Below, piece by piece: positions 30,553 through 40,639 of a stretch of DNA of 64,000 nt (its first letter is position 1; the number at the start of each line of letters is the position of its first letter). A program made the position numbers and the translations under genes. The notes under the pieces were generated by a model, which saw only the letters and a program-made list of their open reading frames with translations, made no database searches and was not told where the DNA came from. Location: NCBI RefSeq assembly GCF_020166435.1, contig NZ_JAINZP010000017.1, positions 1 through 64,000 of the forward strand, given 5' to 3'. This stretch comes from Pectobacterium versatile (GTDB taxonomy: Bacteria; Pseudomonadota; Gammaproteobacteria; Enterobacterales; Enterobacteriaceae).

Positions 30553-31806
30553 ATGTTAAAGCGTGAAATGAACATTGCCGATTATGATGCCGACCTGTGG
30601 CAAGCAATGGAGCAAGAAGTGGTGCGTCAGGAAGAGCACATTGAACTGATTGCGTCAGAAAACTACACCAGCCCACGCGTTATGCAGGCTCAAGGGTCTC
30701 AGCTGACGAACAAGTATGCTGAAGGTTATCCGGGCAAACGTTACTACGGCGGCTGTGAGTATGTTGATATCGTTGAGCAACTGGCGATCGACCGTGCGAA
30801 AGCGCTGTTCGGTGCAGATTATGCCAACGTGCAGCCGCACTCCGGCTCTCAGGCGAACTTTGCCGTTTACACCGCGCTGCTGCAGCCGGGCGACACCATT
30901 CTGGGTATGAACCTGGCACACGGTGGTCACCTGACGCACGGTTCTCCGGTTAACCTGTCGGGCAAACTGTATAAAGTCATTCCTTACGGCATCGACGAAA
31001 GCGGCAAGATCGACTACGACGAAATGGCTGAACTGGCGCGTACGCATAAGCCAAAAATGATCGTTGGCGGTTTCTCTGCTTACTCTGGCGTGGTTGACTG
31101 GGCGAAGATGCGCGAAATCGCTGACAGCATAGGTGCTTACCTGTTTGTTGATATGGCACACGTTGCCGGTCTGATTGCCGCCGATGTTTACCCTAACCCG
31201 GTTCCTCATGCTCACATCGTGACCACCACTACGCACAAAACGCTGGCTGGCCCACGCGGTGGCCTGATTCTGGCGAAAGGCGGCGACGAAGAGCTGTACA
31301 AAAAACTGAACTCTGCTGTTTTCCCTGGCGGTCAGGGCGGCCCGTTGATGCACGTTATCGCGGGTAAAGCGGTTGCGCTGAAAGAAGCGATGGAGCCTGA
31401 ATTCAAGGTTTATCAGCAGCAGGTCGCGAAAAACGCCAAAGCAATGGTTGAAGTTTTCCTGTCACGTGGTTTTAACGTCGTGTCTGGTGCAACCAGCAAC
31501 CATCTGTTCCTGCTGGATCTGGTGAGCAAAAACCTGACCGGTAAAGAAGCTGATGCTGCGCTGGGCCGTGCAAACATCACCGTGAACAAAAACAGCGTGC
31601 CTAACGATCCGAAGAGCCCGTTTGTGACTTCCGGTATCCGTATCGGTACGCCAGCGGCAACTCGTCGTGGCTTTAAAGAAGCGGAAGTGCGTGAACTGGC
31701 TGGCTGGATCTGTGATGTTTTAGACAACATCAACGACGAAGCGACCATTGAACGCGTGAAACAGAAAGTTCTGGATATCTGCGCCCGCTTCCCAGTTTAC
31801 GCATAA
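30553..31806 (+). CDS. glyA: Serine hydroxymethyltransferase
   Basis: A 417-residue PLP enzyme that converts serine and tetrahydrofolate to glycine and 5,10-methylene-THF, the main one-carbon source for purines, thymidylate and methionine. The PLP lysine is Lys229 in [15 protein letters not shown], at the same number as in E. coli. [14 protein letters not shown] and [11 protein letters not shown] are further family blocks. AGGAG lies upstream of the ATG. Transcription is divergent from hmp, with a PurR box in the promoter region. Confidence 0.98.
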   Translation: MLKREMNIADYDADLWQAMEQEVVRQEEHIELIASENYTSPRVMQAQGSQLTNKYAEGYPGKRYYGGCEYVDIVEQLAIDRAKALFGADYANVQPHSGSQANFAVYTALLQPGDTILGMNLAHGGHLTHGSPVNLSGKLYKVIPYGIDESGKIDYDEMAELARTHKPKMIVGGFSAYSGVVDWAKMREIADSIGAYLFVDMAHVAGLIAADVYPNPVPHAHIVTTTTHKTLAGPRGGLILAKGGDEELYKKLNSAVFPGGQGGPLMHVIAGKAVALKEAMEPEFKVYQQQVAKNAKAMVEVFLSRGFNVVSGATSNHLFLLDLVSKNLTGKEADAALGRANITVNKNSVPNDPKSPFVTSGIRIGTPAATRRGFKEAEVRELAGWICDVLDNINDEATIERVKQKVLDICARFPVYA

Positions 31807-31845
31807 TTCGGTATTTTCTCTGACATCACTGTCGGAACACTTCCC

Positions 31846-31876
31846 AAACGCCAGCCTGAGTGCTGGCGTTTTTTAT
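31846..31876 (+). terminator. Rho-independent terminator of glyA
   Basis: AAACGCCAGC pairs with GCTGGCGTTT around a 6-base loop and is followed by T residues, 40 bases after the glyA stop. Confidence 0.9.
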
Positions 31877-31924
31877 GGCGGCCATCCCTGGCCGCCACCC
31901 TGCGGGCCGAGATCTCCGTTCGCG
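31875..31924. repeat. Short GC-rich palindromic repeat, copy A
   Basis: ATGGCGGCCATCCCTGGCCG continues to CACCCTGCGGGCCGAGATCT. The middle CCGCC(G/A)CCCTGCGGGCCG is shared with copy B near 41.9 kb and, inverted, with copy C near 50.1 kb. It is attached directly to the glyA terminator. Confidence 0.65.
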
Positions 31925-32043
31925 TTTAATGACGAATAACGCGTTGCGCCGCCGTGTGCACTCTGACACAGTAATCGGCAAAAAAGAGTAACCGGCAAAA
32001 AAGTGCCGAAGCTAGGGGAGTTCGTCACCGAAAGGGAGGAATC

Positions 32044-33204
32044 ATGGTTTTGCAATCGACGCGCTGGTTAGCGCTGAGCTATTTCACCTACTTTTTTTGC
32101 TATGGTGTTTTCCTGCCGTTTTGGGGCGGATGGCTGAAAGGCGAGGGGCTGTCCGCTGAGTCCATCGGCATGCTGCTGGGGGCGGGGCTAGTGGCGCGCT
32201 TCGTCGGCAGTCTGGTCATCACGCCCAGCGTGAAAGATCCGTCCAAATTGATTACGGTATTACGTGGGCTGGCGTTGCTGTCACTGGCGCTGGCCGTCGG
32301 TTTCTGGCTGGGGAATGCCTGGCTGTGGCTGATGATAGTGATGATCGGGTTTAACCTGTTTTTCGCACCGCTGGTGCCGCTGACCGATGCATTAGCCGCG
32401 ACCTGGCAGCGGCAGGTCGTGATGGATTATGGCAAGGTGCGCGTCTGGGGCTCGATAGCGTTTGTTATCGCTTCTGCTGCAACGGGTGAACTGGTCGCTA
32501 TCTGGGGACATCCGGCGATTCTGGCAATCCTCAGCGCGGGGCTGGTTGTGATGCTATTAGGCATGCTGCTTCGTCCCAGTGTGATGCCGCAAGCGGCAAC
32601 GTCGACAGCCCAATCGGTCAACGTCACGCCGTGGAAACGATTGCTGGCCGAACCTGCGGTATGGCGCTTCCTGCTTTGCGTGTCGCTGCTGCAAGGTGCG
32701 CACGCGGCTTACTATGGTTTCAGCGTCATTTATTGGCAGGATTCGGGCTATTCCGCCTCGATTATCGGCTATCTCTGGTCGTTAGGCGTGGTTGCGGAGA
32801 TTGTCATCTTTACTTTCAGCCAGCGCCTGTTCCGACGCTGGAGTGCGAGACAGCTTCTTTTGCTCTCGGCCGTATGCGGCGTGGTGCGCTGGGGCTTGAT
32901 GGGCGCGACAGTGGCTCTGCCGTGGCTGATTGTGATACAGATATTGCACTGCGGTACGTTCACCGTGTGCCATCTGGCGGCCATGCGCTTTATCGCTGCA
33001 CGTACTGGTGGTGACATTCTGCGGCTACAGGCGGTGTATTCCGCGTTGGCAATGGGCGGGAGTATCGCGGTGATGACGATGGTGTCCGGTTTTCTGTTTG
33101 AACACCTGCAGGGCGGCACGTTCTGGGTGATGGCGCTGTTGGCGGTTCCGGCCCTGTTTATTCGGCCTTCTGTCAGCCACCATACTGCTGTCGAAAAGGC
33201 GTAA
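32044..33204 (+). CDS. hcaT: MFS transporter, HcaT (3-phenylpropionate permease) family
   Basis: A 386-residue inner-membrane protein with about twelve hydrophobic helices. The N-terminus LQSTRWLALSYFTYFFCYG and VMIGFNLFFAPLVPLTDALA are nearly identical to E. coli HcaT, a probable 3-phenylpropionate/proton symporter. The gene follows glyA, as hcaT does in E. coli, but the hca catabolic operon is not next to it, so the substrate in this organism is uncertain. GGGAGGAATC precedes the ATG. Confidence 0.88.
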   Translation: MVLQSTRWLALSYFTYFFCYGVFLPFWGGWLKGEGLSAESIGMLLGAGLVARFVGSLVITPSVKDPSKLITVLRGLALLSLALAVGFWLGNAWLWLMIVMIGFNLFFAPLVPLTDALAATWQRQVVMDYGKVRVWGSIAFVIASAATGELVAIWGHPAILAILSAGLVVMLLGMLLRPSVMPQAATSTAQSVNVTPWKRLLAEPAVWRFLLCVSLLQGAHAAYYGFSVIYWQDSGYSASIIGYLWSLGVVAEIVIFTFSQRLFRRWSARQLLLLSAVCGVVRWGLMGATVALPWLIVIQILHCGTFTVCHLAAMRFIAARTGGDILRLQAVYSALAMGGSIAVMTMVSGFLFEHLQGGTFWVMALLAVPALFIRPSVSHHTAVEKA

Positions 33205-33247
33205 GAAATGGCGTGTACTGTCAAGATAACGTAGTGTGGTAAAAATA

Positions 33248-33907
33248 ATGTTACATTATAACGCTTTGAAACGGTGGTGCGGACGGATAACGTTGCTGAT
33301 GCCAGGTTTGGCATTCGGCCAGCCCGTTTTCGCTCACCCACACAGTTTTATTGATATGCAGACGACAGTTGAGAGCAAGAACGACAACATCACCGGTTTA
33401 CGTATGCTGTGGACGATGGATCCCATCACGTCTGCCGACCTGTTATATGACGCAGGGAAAGCGAAGAAGGACTCTGAAGTCTGGAAAAAGCTGGCGGCGG
33501 AAGTGATGGCAAATGTGTTAGGGCAGCACTATTTCACCGATATTTATCGTGATGGTCAGCCCGTGAAATATGCACCGATGCCAACGGAGTATCATCTTTC
33601 CCGCAAAGGCAATCAGGCAGTACTGGAGTTTGTGCTGCCGCTGGCGCATCCACAGCCACTGGCGGGCAAGCCTTTGCTGATTTCTACTTACGATCCTACC
33701 TACTTTGTCGATATGTCCTACCAGAATGACAAGGCCGTTACGCTCGCACCTGCGCTAGCTTCACGTTGTAAAACCTCGCTCGTCACGCCGGAACCTAACG
33801 CTGAACTGCAATCCTATGCGCTGTCGCTGGATAAGAACGATGCGCCGGATGAAGACATGGAGCTGGGGAAACAGTTTGCACAGCGGGTGACGTTGCAATG
33901 TCAGTGA
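33248..33907 (+). CDS. Periplasmic DUF1007 protein, companion of nickel/cobalt exporter
   Basis: A protein of about 219 residues with a signal peptide ending near QPVFA, leaving a mature N-terminus HPHSFIDMQT. This early His-Pro-His pattern is characteristic of DUF1007 proteins, which are usually encoded next to NicO/RcnA-type metal permeases. The gene overlaps the permease gene by 10 bases, so translation is coupled. I prefer ATG at 33248; a GTG at 33236 is possible. It may deliver or bind nickel, cobalt or zinc in the periplasm, an inference from context. Confidence 0.8.
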   Translation: MLHYNALKRWCGRITLLMPGLAFGQPVFAHPHSFIDMQTTVESKNDNITGLRMLWTMDPITSADLLYDAGKAKKDSEVWKKLAAEVMANVLGQHYFTDIYRDGQPVKYAPMPTEYHLSRKGNQAVLEFVLPLAHPQPLAGKPLLISTYDPTYFVDMSYQNDKAVTLAPALASRCKTSLVTPEPNAELQSYALSLDKNDAPDEDMELGKQFAQRVTLQCQ

Positions 33908-35001
33908 ACCTAGGCTCGCTGCCGCGTCAGCGCCCGTTGTTGAGCCGATTGCGCGATCTGTGGCCGCTGTGGCTGTTTTTGGTATTGCTGGCCTCGGCGT
34001 TGCATTACATCGTCGGATACTGGCCGCAAATCGTGCTGCAAAGCGCGATCTGGCAGAAATCGCTGCATCAGCAGATGTCGCACCTGTTGCAGATGGTGGA
34101 ACAGCAGCCGCATCAGGCGGGGCTGAGTCTGATGATGTTCAGTCTGGTCTATGGCGTGCTTCATGCCGTCGGGCCGGGGCACGGTAAAGTTGTCATCATG
34201 ACCTATCTGGCGACGCACCCGTCGAAGCTGAAAAGCAGCCTGAAGTTGACGCTTGCCGCCTCGTTGGTTCAGGGGCTGATGGCAGTCGCGCTGGTGACCG
34301 TGGTATTAGGGATTTTGCAACTGTCGAGTCGAACGTTGCATAACAGCAGTTTCTGGATGGAAAAGGGGAGCTTCGTGCTCGTTGCGGGGCTGGGGCTACT
34401 GCTCTGTTTCCGCGCGTTGAAACAGCTGTATATCGCCCTTGTTTGGCAGCCTAAGCCCGCGACGATTTTGCGCGTGACGCCTTTGCACGTAGATTCTTTG
34501 AATGCAGCCCAGCTCAACGTACCGACCGATACACGTAGGGTACTTCGTCCGATGCCTGTGCTTTCCTCTTCTCCTCATCAGCACGATGCCGACTGTGGCT
34601 GCGGGCACCGCCATCTGCCGAGCAATGAGGAACTTGAGCGCGATAGCAGCTGGCGTACGCGTCTGATGATTGTGCTGGCGATGGGGATGCGCCCGTGCTC
34701 AGGCGCTATTCTGGTGCTGCTTTTCTCTAAAGTGATTGGCGTGTATTGGTGGGGCGTGGCCTCTGCGCTGGTGATGGCTGCCGGAACGGCAATCACGATC
34801 TCGGCACTGGCCGTGTTGGTTTTTTACTGCCGTCGCGTGGTTGAGCGCTTAGGCGCAAACCGTGCCTCGCCCGTGTGGCAACGTGCGGCTTTTTCTCTTC
34901 TAGCTTTTGCCGGCGGGCTGATTTTAGTTGGCTCTGGCGTCCTGCTTTACCTCAGTGCACAGCCCGCGATGATGGGCGGCATTCGGCCATTCTCCGGTTA
35001 A
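33898..35001 (+). CDS. NicO-family nickel/cobalt efflux permease
   Basis: A 367-residue inner-membrane protein with several helices. The family motif HAVGPGHGKVVIMTYLATH (His and Asp/Gly metal-transport signature) is at about residues 90-108, and a second one, MGMRPCSGAILVLLFSKV, at about 261-278. A cytoplasmic loop rich in His and Cys (HQHDADCGCGHRH, about residues 224-236) probably binds metal. Length and loop fit the longer NicO group rather than short RcnA. With the DUF1007 gene it forms a two-gene operon. The metal is not determined by the sequence. Confidence 0.85.
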   Translation: MSVNLGSLPRQRPLLSRLRDLWPLWLFLVLLASALHYIVGYWPQIVLQSAIWQKSLHQQMSHLLQMVEQQPHQAGLSLMMFSLVYGVLHAVGPGHGKVVIMTYLATHPSKLKSSLKLTLAASLVQGLMAVALVTVVLGILQLSSRTLHNSSFWMEKGSFVLVAGLGLLLCFRALKQLYIALVWQPKPATILRVTPLHVDSLNAAQLNVPTDTRRVLRPMPVLSSSPHQHDADCGCGHRHLPSNEELERDSSWRTRLMIVLAMGMRPCSGAILVLLFSKVIGVYWWGVASALVMAAGTAITISALAVLVFYCRRVVERLGANRASPVWQRAAFSLLAFAGGLILVGSGVLLYLSAQPAMMGGIRPFSG

Positions 35002-35068
35002 TTTTACCTTTTATTAACGCTGCGTTAAAAACCCATTGCTTCTGTTAATCACGGCAGGATATTATTTC

Positions 35069-35087
35069 AATAATGATAACTATTATC
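35069..35087 (+). promoter_or_regulatory. Fur box
   Basis: AATAATGATAACTATTATC matches 16 of 19 positions of the Fur consensus GATAATGATAATCATTATC. It lies 33-51 bases before the start of the binding-protein gene, so iron repression is likely. Confidence 0.82.
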
Positions 35088-35119
35088 ATTTATAACCATA
35101 ATCGCAGAAGGGAATAATA

Positions 35120-36247
35120 ATGAAGAAATGGCTGTTTTCAGTCGTTGCTCTGTTGGGGCTGAGTGCTAGCGTTATCGCCAGCGCTAACCCGATTGTTATT
35201 GAAGACGTTAGTGGCAGGAAGGTAGAAATCAAATCCGAAGTGAAGCGGATTATCTTAGGGGAAGGTCGACAGATTTATCTGCTGGCTGCCTTTGATACCG
35301 AGGCACCGTTCCAGCGCGTCGTTGGCTGGCGTGACGATTTGCCGAAAGCCGATTACGACGGCTATCTGGCTTACGAAAAGCAATACCCGGAAATCAAAAA
35401 GCTGCCGACCTTTGGCGGAGCGAAAGACGGCACTTTCAACGTCGAGCAGGCATTGACGCTGAAGCCGGATTTGGTACTGATGAATCTGGAATCAAAAGCG
35501 GCGACGGATGAAGGCAAGTTGATTGAGAAGCTCAGTTCGCTGGGTATTCCGGTTGTGTTCATCGATTTCCGCGAGAAGCCGTTTGAGAACGCAGAAAAAA
35601 GCATTCACATCATGGGCCAACTGGTTGGCAAACCACAGCGTGCGGAAGAGATTATTAAGTTCCGTCGTGAGCAGATTGAGCTTGTCACCGATCGGTTGAA
35701 GAACTATCAGGGCCCACGTCCGAAAGTGATGATTGACCGTGCAGGCGGCTATGACGAAGAGTGCTGCATGTCATTTGGTGATGAGAACTTTGGCCGCATG
35801 GTTGAGGCCGCTGGCGGTGACAACATTGCCAAAAACATCATCCCCGGCACGTTTGGTACGCTGAACCCTGAACAAATTATCAGCTCTCGCCCGGATGTGG
35901 TGGTGGTGACTGGGGCTAACTGGAAAAACTACAACACGGCGAATGGCTGGGTTGGTGTTGGACCGGGAGCCGATCAGAAGGAAGCGCTGCAACGCTTGCA
36001 AAAACTGATGGAACGCTCAGCATTCAAAACCTTGCCGGTAGCAACCGATGGCAACGCGCATGCCATCTGGCATCAGTTCTATGACAGCCCGTATCAGTTT
36101 GTGGCGATTCAGGTATTAGCAAAATGGATGCACCCAGAACTGTTTAAGGATATCGATCCTGATGCAACGTTCCGTACCTTCCATGAGAAGTTCCTGCCGC
36201 TGCCTTATCAGCCAGGTTATTGGGTTACGCTGCCAGCGAAGAAATAA
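35120..36247 (+). CDS. Periplasmic iron-siderophore/cobalamin-type binding protein
   Basis: A 375-residue exported protein with signal peptide ending in VIASA. The mature part is a class III (FecB/BtuF/TroA-like) binding protein: ..IVIEDVSGRKVEI.., a two-lobe fold with ALTLKPDLVLM and DFREKPFENAEKSI in the first lobe and NPEQIISSRPDVVVV in the second. GGYDEECCMSFGDENFGR contains an unusual Cys-Cys pair (about residue 215). A Fur box lies upstream and a strong terminator follows, so it is transcribed alone. No permease, ATPase or TonB receptor gene is adjacent; it must share a transporter encoded elsewhere. Confidence 0.85.
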   Translation: MKKWLFSVVALLGLSASVIASANPIVIEDVSGRKVEIKSEVKRIILGEGRQIYLLAAFDTEAPFQRVVGWRDDLPKADYDGYLAYEKQYPEIKKLPTFGGAKDGTFNVEQALTLKPDLVLMNLESKAATDEGKLIEKLSSLGIPVVFIDFREKPFENAEKSIHIMGQLVGKPQRAEEIIKFRREQIELVTDRLKNYQGPRPKVMIDRAGGYDEECCMSFGDENFGRMVEAAGGDNIAKNIIPGTFGTLNPEQIISSRPDVVVVTGANWKNYNTANGWVGVGPGADQKEALQRLQKLMERSAFKTLPVATDGNAHAIWHQFYDSPYQFVAIQVLAKWMHPELFKDIDPDATFRTFHEKFLPLPYQPGYWVTLPAKK

Positions 36248-36291
36248 TTCTGCCAGACAGTAAACCAGATAATGCAGTAAACCAGATATAG

Positions 36292-36327
36292 AAAAGCACT
36301 GAACCTCATCGGTCAGTGCTTTTTTTT
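36292..36327 (+). terminator. Rho-independent terminator
   Basis: AAGCACTGA and TCAGTGCTT form a hairpin followed by eight T, 45 bases after the binding-protein stop. Confidence 0.9.
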
Positions 36328-36540
36328 GTGCTTTTTTCGCTGATTCTATCGTCTATCAACAGCAGCATTGGCGATGTTTATTTCACCGTATTCTTTGCCC
36401 TGCCGGAAAATAAAGCAAACGTTTCCCTTCCTACAACCTCATTACAGGATCGTTAGATGTTTATGACGATCGATTATCTTACTTTGATAGATCTTGACTA
36501 TTGTTTTGAGATTATTAAGTGATTTTAATGATCAATGCTA

Positions 36541-36567
36541 TCAAGGTGTCCGCTTCTGTGGCGATAA
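36541..36567 (+). promoter_or_regulatory. Sigma28 (FliA) promoter of chemoreceptor gene
   Basis: TCAAGGTG, 11 bases, GGCGATAA. The -10 matches GCCGATAA in 7 of 8 positions and the spacer is the expected 11; the -35 (TAAAGTTT) matches 5 of 8. Transcription would start about 115 bases before the preferred ATG at 36693, as expected for a flagellar-class chemotaxis gene. Confidence 0.65.
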
Positions 36568-36692
36568 TTGAACGTGGTAAAGGTATGTCTGATTTTTATG
36601 CAAAACGTCACGTAGGGAGGGAAATACAGGTTATTCGGCATACCGGAATCAGGAAAAAAATACGGTATAAAAATTCAAAAAATGGAGCGGTT

Positions 36693-38360
36693 ATGAATAT
36701 CACGCAACGCCTGCTGTTGACGTTTTCGCTAATGTCGCTGGCGCTTATTTCATTGGTTATTGTCACTTTATCGTTGTTATCAGGGTTCCAATCTCGTTTC
36801 GAATATGTTCAGGATAATGCGATTCCAAGCATTAAAGATTTGAACAACTTAGTAGATAAAAGCAATTCGCTGGTGCTTTTTTTGTACCGTCATCAGACCA
36901 CGGATGACGATCGCAAGCTGCCCGCGATCGAGCAGGATATTAATAGAACCATCGAGGAAATAAAGGCGCTTAATGAGTATTACCTGATCAATGATGCCTC
37001 CAGCGAGGAGGATCGCCAACTGACCCATACAGCGATGGACCTGACCAAAAAATTACAGACGTCGCTACCTGTTTTTCTTAACGCATCAAAGGCGAATCAG
37101 AATGACGTCGCACTCGGCCTGCTTCAGGGAATGGACGGTCCGGGAAAGATCGTTCGTGATCTACTCGCCAATTACCGTAAGCAATTCGATCTGAATGTTA
37201 AAATGGGCGACGATCTACGTCAGGTGAATGAACAGATCTATGAACAAACGTGGGTTGGCCTGTTGTCCGGTACGTTACTGATCGTATTGTTGAGCGGCTT
37301 TTTTGCGGTGAGAACCATTCTGGGCATTAGAAAAAGTTTGAATAACATGAGTCAAACGATGGAAATCGTGAGTACTCATCTCGACCTGACGATTCAAGCG
37401 GACGATCGACGTAAGGATGAAGTGGGAAATACCGCCCGTGCCTTTAACAGCTTGATGCAGCGGGTATCCTCTGCGCTGGCTTCGGTGAGTGCTTCATCGC
37501 AGTCGGTGAGCAGCGCGGCGACGCAAATTGCGGTGGGGAATGAAGATCTGTCATCCCGCACCGAGGAACAGGCTGCTTCGCTGGAACAAACGGCGGCCAG
37601 TATGACGGAAATCAGTGAGACAGTGCGCCAGAACGCGGAGAACACGCAACAGGCGAGTCTGCTGGCAGGCAATGCCAGCAAGATTTCCATCAATAGTGCC
37701 GATTCCGTCAACACGATGCTGAATACGATGGAACACATTCGCACCAGCTCAGGCAAGATCACCGAGATCATTGCGCTCATCGAAGGTATCGCGTTTCAGA
37801 CCAATATCCTTGCCTTGAATGCGGCAGTAGAAGCCGCTCGTGCCGGTGAGCAGGGGCGTGGTTTTGCGGTGGTCGCGGGAGAGGTGCGCACGCTGGCACA
37901 GCGGTCGTCTACGGCGGCGCGTGAAATCAAGGATTTGATTGATGCCTCAAACTCGCTGGTGTCGGCGGGCGTTGATCAAGCCAGCGATGTAGGGAAAAAC
38001 ATGTCGGCGATGAAGGATGCGATCCAGCAGGTGACGGATTTAGTCAATGAAATCGCGGCGGCGACTGAGGAACAAAGCCAGGGTATCAGCCAGGTGCATC
38101 AGGCCGTTAACCAGATGGATGATGTGACTCAGCAAAATGCCTCATTGGTGGAAGAGGCGTCTGCGGCGTCGCAGTCGTTGCAGGAACAGGCAAGTACGCT
38201 GAGCCAACTGGTGGGGCAGTTCATTGTGGGACAGGTTACTCCTCTGGCGCTGGCTTCCGCTTCTGCATCCGCGCTACCTGGAATATCCGCGCCGCGTCTT
38301 GCTCCCGTGAGGAAGAAAAGTGCCGTTGCTCAGGATGAAGCGGACTGGCAGCGTTTCTAA
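36693..38360 (+). CDS. Methyl-accepting chemotaxis protein
   Basis: A 555-residue chemoreceptor. Helix 1 is about residues 7-30, followed by a periplasmic four-helix-bundle sensor domain of about 160 residues, helix 2 at about 190-210, HAMP, and the cytoplasmic signalling rod. The kinase-contact tip contains [20 protein letters not shown] and [18 protein letters not shown]. The C-terminus DWQRF is a variant of the xWxxF pentapeptide that tethers CheR. ATG at 36693 has GGAGCGG upstream and begins the membrane helix properly ([11 protein letters not shown]). The frame is open further up to 36519, but a sigma28-type promoter lies inside that extension. The ligand is unknown. Confidence 0.93.
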   Translation: MNITQRLLLTFSLMSLALISLVIVTLSLLSGFQSRFEYVQDNAIPSIKDLNNLVDKSNSLVLFLYRHQTTDDDRKLPAIEQDINRTIEEIKALNEYYLINDASSEEDRQLTHTAMDLTKKLQTSLPVFLNASKANQNDVALGLLQGMDGPGKIVRDLLANYRKQFDLNVKMGDDLRQVNEQIYEQTWVGLLSGTLLIVLLSGFFAVRTILGIRKSLNNMSQTMEIVSTHLDLTIQADDRRKDEVGNTARAFNSLMQRVSSALASVSASSQSVSSAATQIAVGNEDLSSRTEEQAASLEQTAASMTEISETVRQNAENTQQASLLAGNASKISINSADSVNTMLNTMEHIRTSSGKITEIIALIEGIAFQTNILALNAAVEAARAGEQGRGFAVVAGEVRTLAQRSSTAAREIKDLIDASNSLVSAGVDQASDVGKNMSAMKDAIQQVTDLVNEIAAATEEQSQGISQVHQAVNQMDDVTQQNASLVEEASAASQSLQEQASTLSQLVGQFIVGQVTPLALASASASALPGISAPRLAPVRKKSAVAQDEADWQRF

Positions 38361-38444
38361 CCTATCGCGCCGCGTGCTGCGCAGTGAAGCGGCATGCGGC
38401 CATAGGCTCGATTGACCAGTGGCGAAAGCCAAGGGAGATACGGT

Positions 38445-38768
38445 ATGGAATCGACTGAGCACAGTGCGGAAAATCTGGGGGATTATGCGTCGTTACTGAC
38501 GGAATTCGAGCATATGACCGCGTTGCTTACTCAGCTAATGAAAAGCGATTACCGCACGCTTGATCTCTATCTCAATAATTGCAGTCACCTTATTTTGCGA
38601 TTTACTGCAATTTATAAACTGCTCGATAAACCAGAGTTTGAACATTATCTGAAGCATTATGACGCGGCGCTCTACTACAACGTAAACAGCGTGGGTTTGG
38701 CATTGCGTCTGTTTGAGAACATGCTGACGAATATGCGCGATATGCTCGGTTCTGAACGCTTACACTAA
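38445..38768 (+). CDS. Small hypothetical protein downstream of chemoreceptor
   Basis: A 107-residue, mostly helical acidic protein without signal peptide. ATG at 38445 is preceded by AAGGGAGA. It is 84 bases after the chemoreceptor stop and in the same direction, so it may be cotranscribed and might act in chemotaxis or motility. I recognise no domain. A hairpin follows. Confidence 0.65.
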   Translation: MESTEHSAENLGDYASLLTEFEHMTALLTQLMKSDYRTLDLYLNNCSHLILRFTAIYKLLDKPEFEHYLKHYDAALYYNVNSVGLALRLFENMLTNMRDMLGSERLH

Positions 38769-38786
38769 TTGGGAGTAATTATCCTA

Positions 38787-38813
38787 TCAGTCAGGTCGTT
38801 TTGGCCTGACTGA
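38787..38813 (+). terminator. Hairpin terminator
   Basis: TCAGTCAGG (38787-38795) pairs with CCTGACTGA (38805-38813), with further AATTACT/AGTAATT pairing outside. It lies 18 bases after the small gene. The remaining 350 bases up to speG hold no visible gene. Confidence 0.7.
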
Positions 38814-39166
38814 ATTACTGAGATGCATCCTTCTTTCCACACTCTCTGGCCAGTTCTTCTGCTATTACTTGTAAGGTGCAGCTAATGGAGTGGGGAAGAA
38901 GCACCCAAAGCGAGCGTGTTGGATATCGGTAGCCTTTTGCGTTGTGGTGCAAATCTTCTAACAGGTAAATGGTGTGTGGGAGATGATGCCTGCACTGGGG
39001 CTGTTTTGTGGTAAAGCCCAGCTCAGGCTTACAGGGAGGTACTTATAGCATTTTTACGATAGTCTATTAATCGCTCAACGTACTTTGTCAGCAACAGCAG
39101 GCTGGGGAAATACGGCCTGCTTGCATGTAGAGATGATTAACGGACCAAGCTTATTGGTTGGTGAAT

Positions 39167-39742
39167 TTATTGACTGATAGCGCTTCCTGGTGTTTCGCCA
39201 CCGGTTCCCGTCACTGTTTTGTGTTTTGCTAGATATTGATGCTGGAAAATGCACATACGGATTGCATTGCGGTATTCGCCGTTGACGAAAAATTCGTGAA
39301 TCAGTTTGCCTTCTACCTCAAACCCTAGTTTGCTGTAGATGTGGATCGCTTTCTTGTTTTCTTTATCCACAATTAAATACAGCTTGTAGAGATTCAATAC
39401 TGAAAAACCGTAATCCATCGCCAGCTTGGCCGCCGCGCTGGCGTAGCCTTGGCCTTGATAGGCGGGATCGATAATAATCTGAAACTCCGCGCGCCGATGG
39501 ATATGGTTAATTTCCACCAGCTCAACCAGACCTACCTTGGTTTGCTCGTGTTCAATAATGAAGCGCCGTTCGCTCTGGTCATGAATATGCTTGTCGTACA
39601 AATCGCTGAGTTCGACAAAGGCCTCGTAGGGCTCTTCAAACCAATAACGCATCACACTGGCGTTGTTATCCAATTGATGCACAAAAGTGAGATCGTCTCG
39701 CTCCAGCGGTCGTAGCCGAACGGAACTGCTCGTACCGGACAT
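39167..39742 (-). CDS. speG: Spermidine N1-acetyltransferase
   Basis: A 191-residue GNAT enzyme that acetylates spermidine and spermine with acetyl-CoA and prevents polyamine toxicity. Long blocks are the same as E. coli Spe[41 protein letters not shown] and [20 protein letters not shown]. The acetyl-CoA loop is [14 protein letters not shown]. Only the last 20 residues differ. AAGGATTCACT precedes the ATG. It stands alone here. Confidence 0.96.
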   Translation of the reverse strand: MSGTSSSVRLRPLERDDLTFVHQLDNNASVMRYWFEEPYEAFVELSDLYDKHIHDQSERRFIIEHEQTKVGLVELVEINHIHRRAEFQIIIDPAYQGQGYASAAAKLAMDYGFSVLNLYKLYLIVDKENKKAIHIYSKLGFEVEGKLIHEFFVNGEYRNAIRMCIFQHQYLAKHKTVTGTGGETPGSAISQ

Positions 39743-40000
39743 AGTGAATCCTTAATTGATAAGAGAGACGTGAAACGGCATCGCCGAGATCACGCAGGCA
39801 TGAATATGCCAACGTTAGTATAACAGCGAAGCGTTCTGTGTCTCATATTCAATGAGAAATGGCGAATATTTAAAGCGTAAAGAGGGAGAAAATAAATGGT
39901 GATGATTTGCGAGTAGGTGTCGAAAGTAAGAAGCAAGTGAATAAGGAATGAGCAGTAAGGCTCCACGGGAGAGCCTTACTATTATGACGAACTAACAGTA

Positions 40001-40639
40001 TTACTCGGCGGCATAACCTTGTGGGGGAATACGCACGCTGTCCAGCCAGGCTTCATTATCACGCATCACCAGTCTGCCGTTCAGGAACCAGTTGATGACC
40101 ATCGGATAAATCGTGTGTTCGTGCGTTTTAACACGCTCACTCAGGCTCTCTTCCGTGTCGTCACTGAACACAGGCACTTTCGCTTGCAGAACCAGTGGGC
40201 CGCCGTCCAGTTCATCGGTGACAAAATGAACGGATGTCCCATGCTCCCGATCGCCATTTTCCAGCGCCTTGCGGTGCGTGTGCAGGCCGGGATATTTGGG
40301 CAGCAGAGAAGGGTGAATGTTCAGCATTTTGCCGGCAAACTGGGCAACAAATTCTGGGCTAAGAATCCGCATGTAACCTGCTAAGATCACCAGCGCGGGT
40401 TCATATTGCTCAATTTCGTTTGCCAGTGCGGCATCAAATGCAGCACGGTCGGCAAAGTCTTCAGGGTTCAGGACGCACGTAGGAATATTCGCGTTCTGTG
40501 CGCGTTCTAGCCCGTAAGCTTCCGCATTATTACTGAATACGGCGACGATCTTTCCTTTAAGGCGTCCGTTCTTACAGGCGTCGATTAACGCCTGTAAGTT
40601 GCTTCCATGACCTGAAATCAGCACAACGATGTTTTTCAT
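40001..40639 (-). CDS. purN: Phosphoribosylglycinamide formyltransferase
   Basis: A 212-residue enzyme that transfers the formyl group of 10-formyl-THF to GAR, third step of purine synthesis. The N-terminal VLISGHGSNLQALIDA loop binds phosphate. Catalytic Asn and His are in MLNIHPSLLPKYPGLHTH and the Asp in GTSVHFVTDELDGGPLVLQA. The ATG shares one base with the purM stop (TGATG), so the two genes are translationally coupled. Confidence 0.97.
   Translation of the reverse strand: MKNIVVLISGHGSNLQALIDACKNGRLKGKIVAVFSNNAEAYGLERAQNANIPTCVLNPEDFADRAAFDAALANEIEQYEPALVILAGYMRILSPEFVAQFAGKMLNIHPSLLPKYPGLHTHRKALENGDREHGTSVHFVTDELDGGPLVLQAKVPVFSDDTEESLSERVKTHEHTIYPMVINWFLNGRLVMRDNEAWLDSVRIPPQGYAAE

Noticed and set aside
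36519-36692. 58-codon upstream extension of the chemoreceptor frame
   Set aside because: No ribosome site at the first ATG; a sigma28-type promoter is inside it, and the membrane helix starts naturally at 36693.
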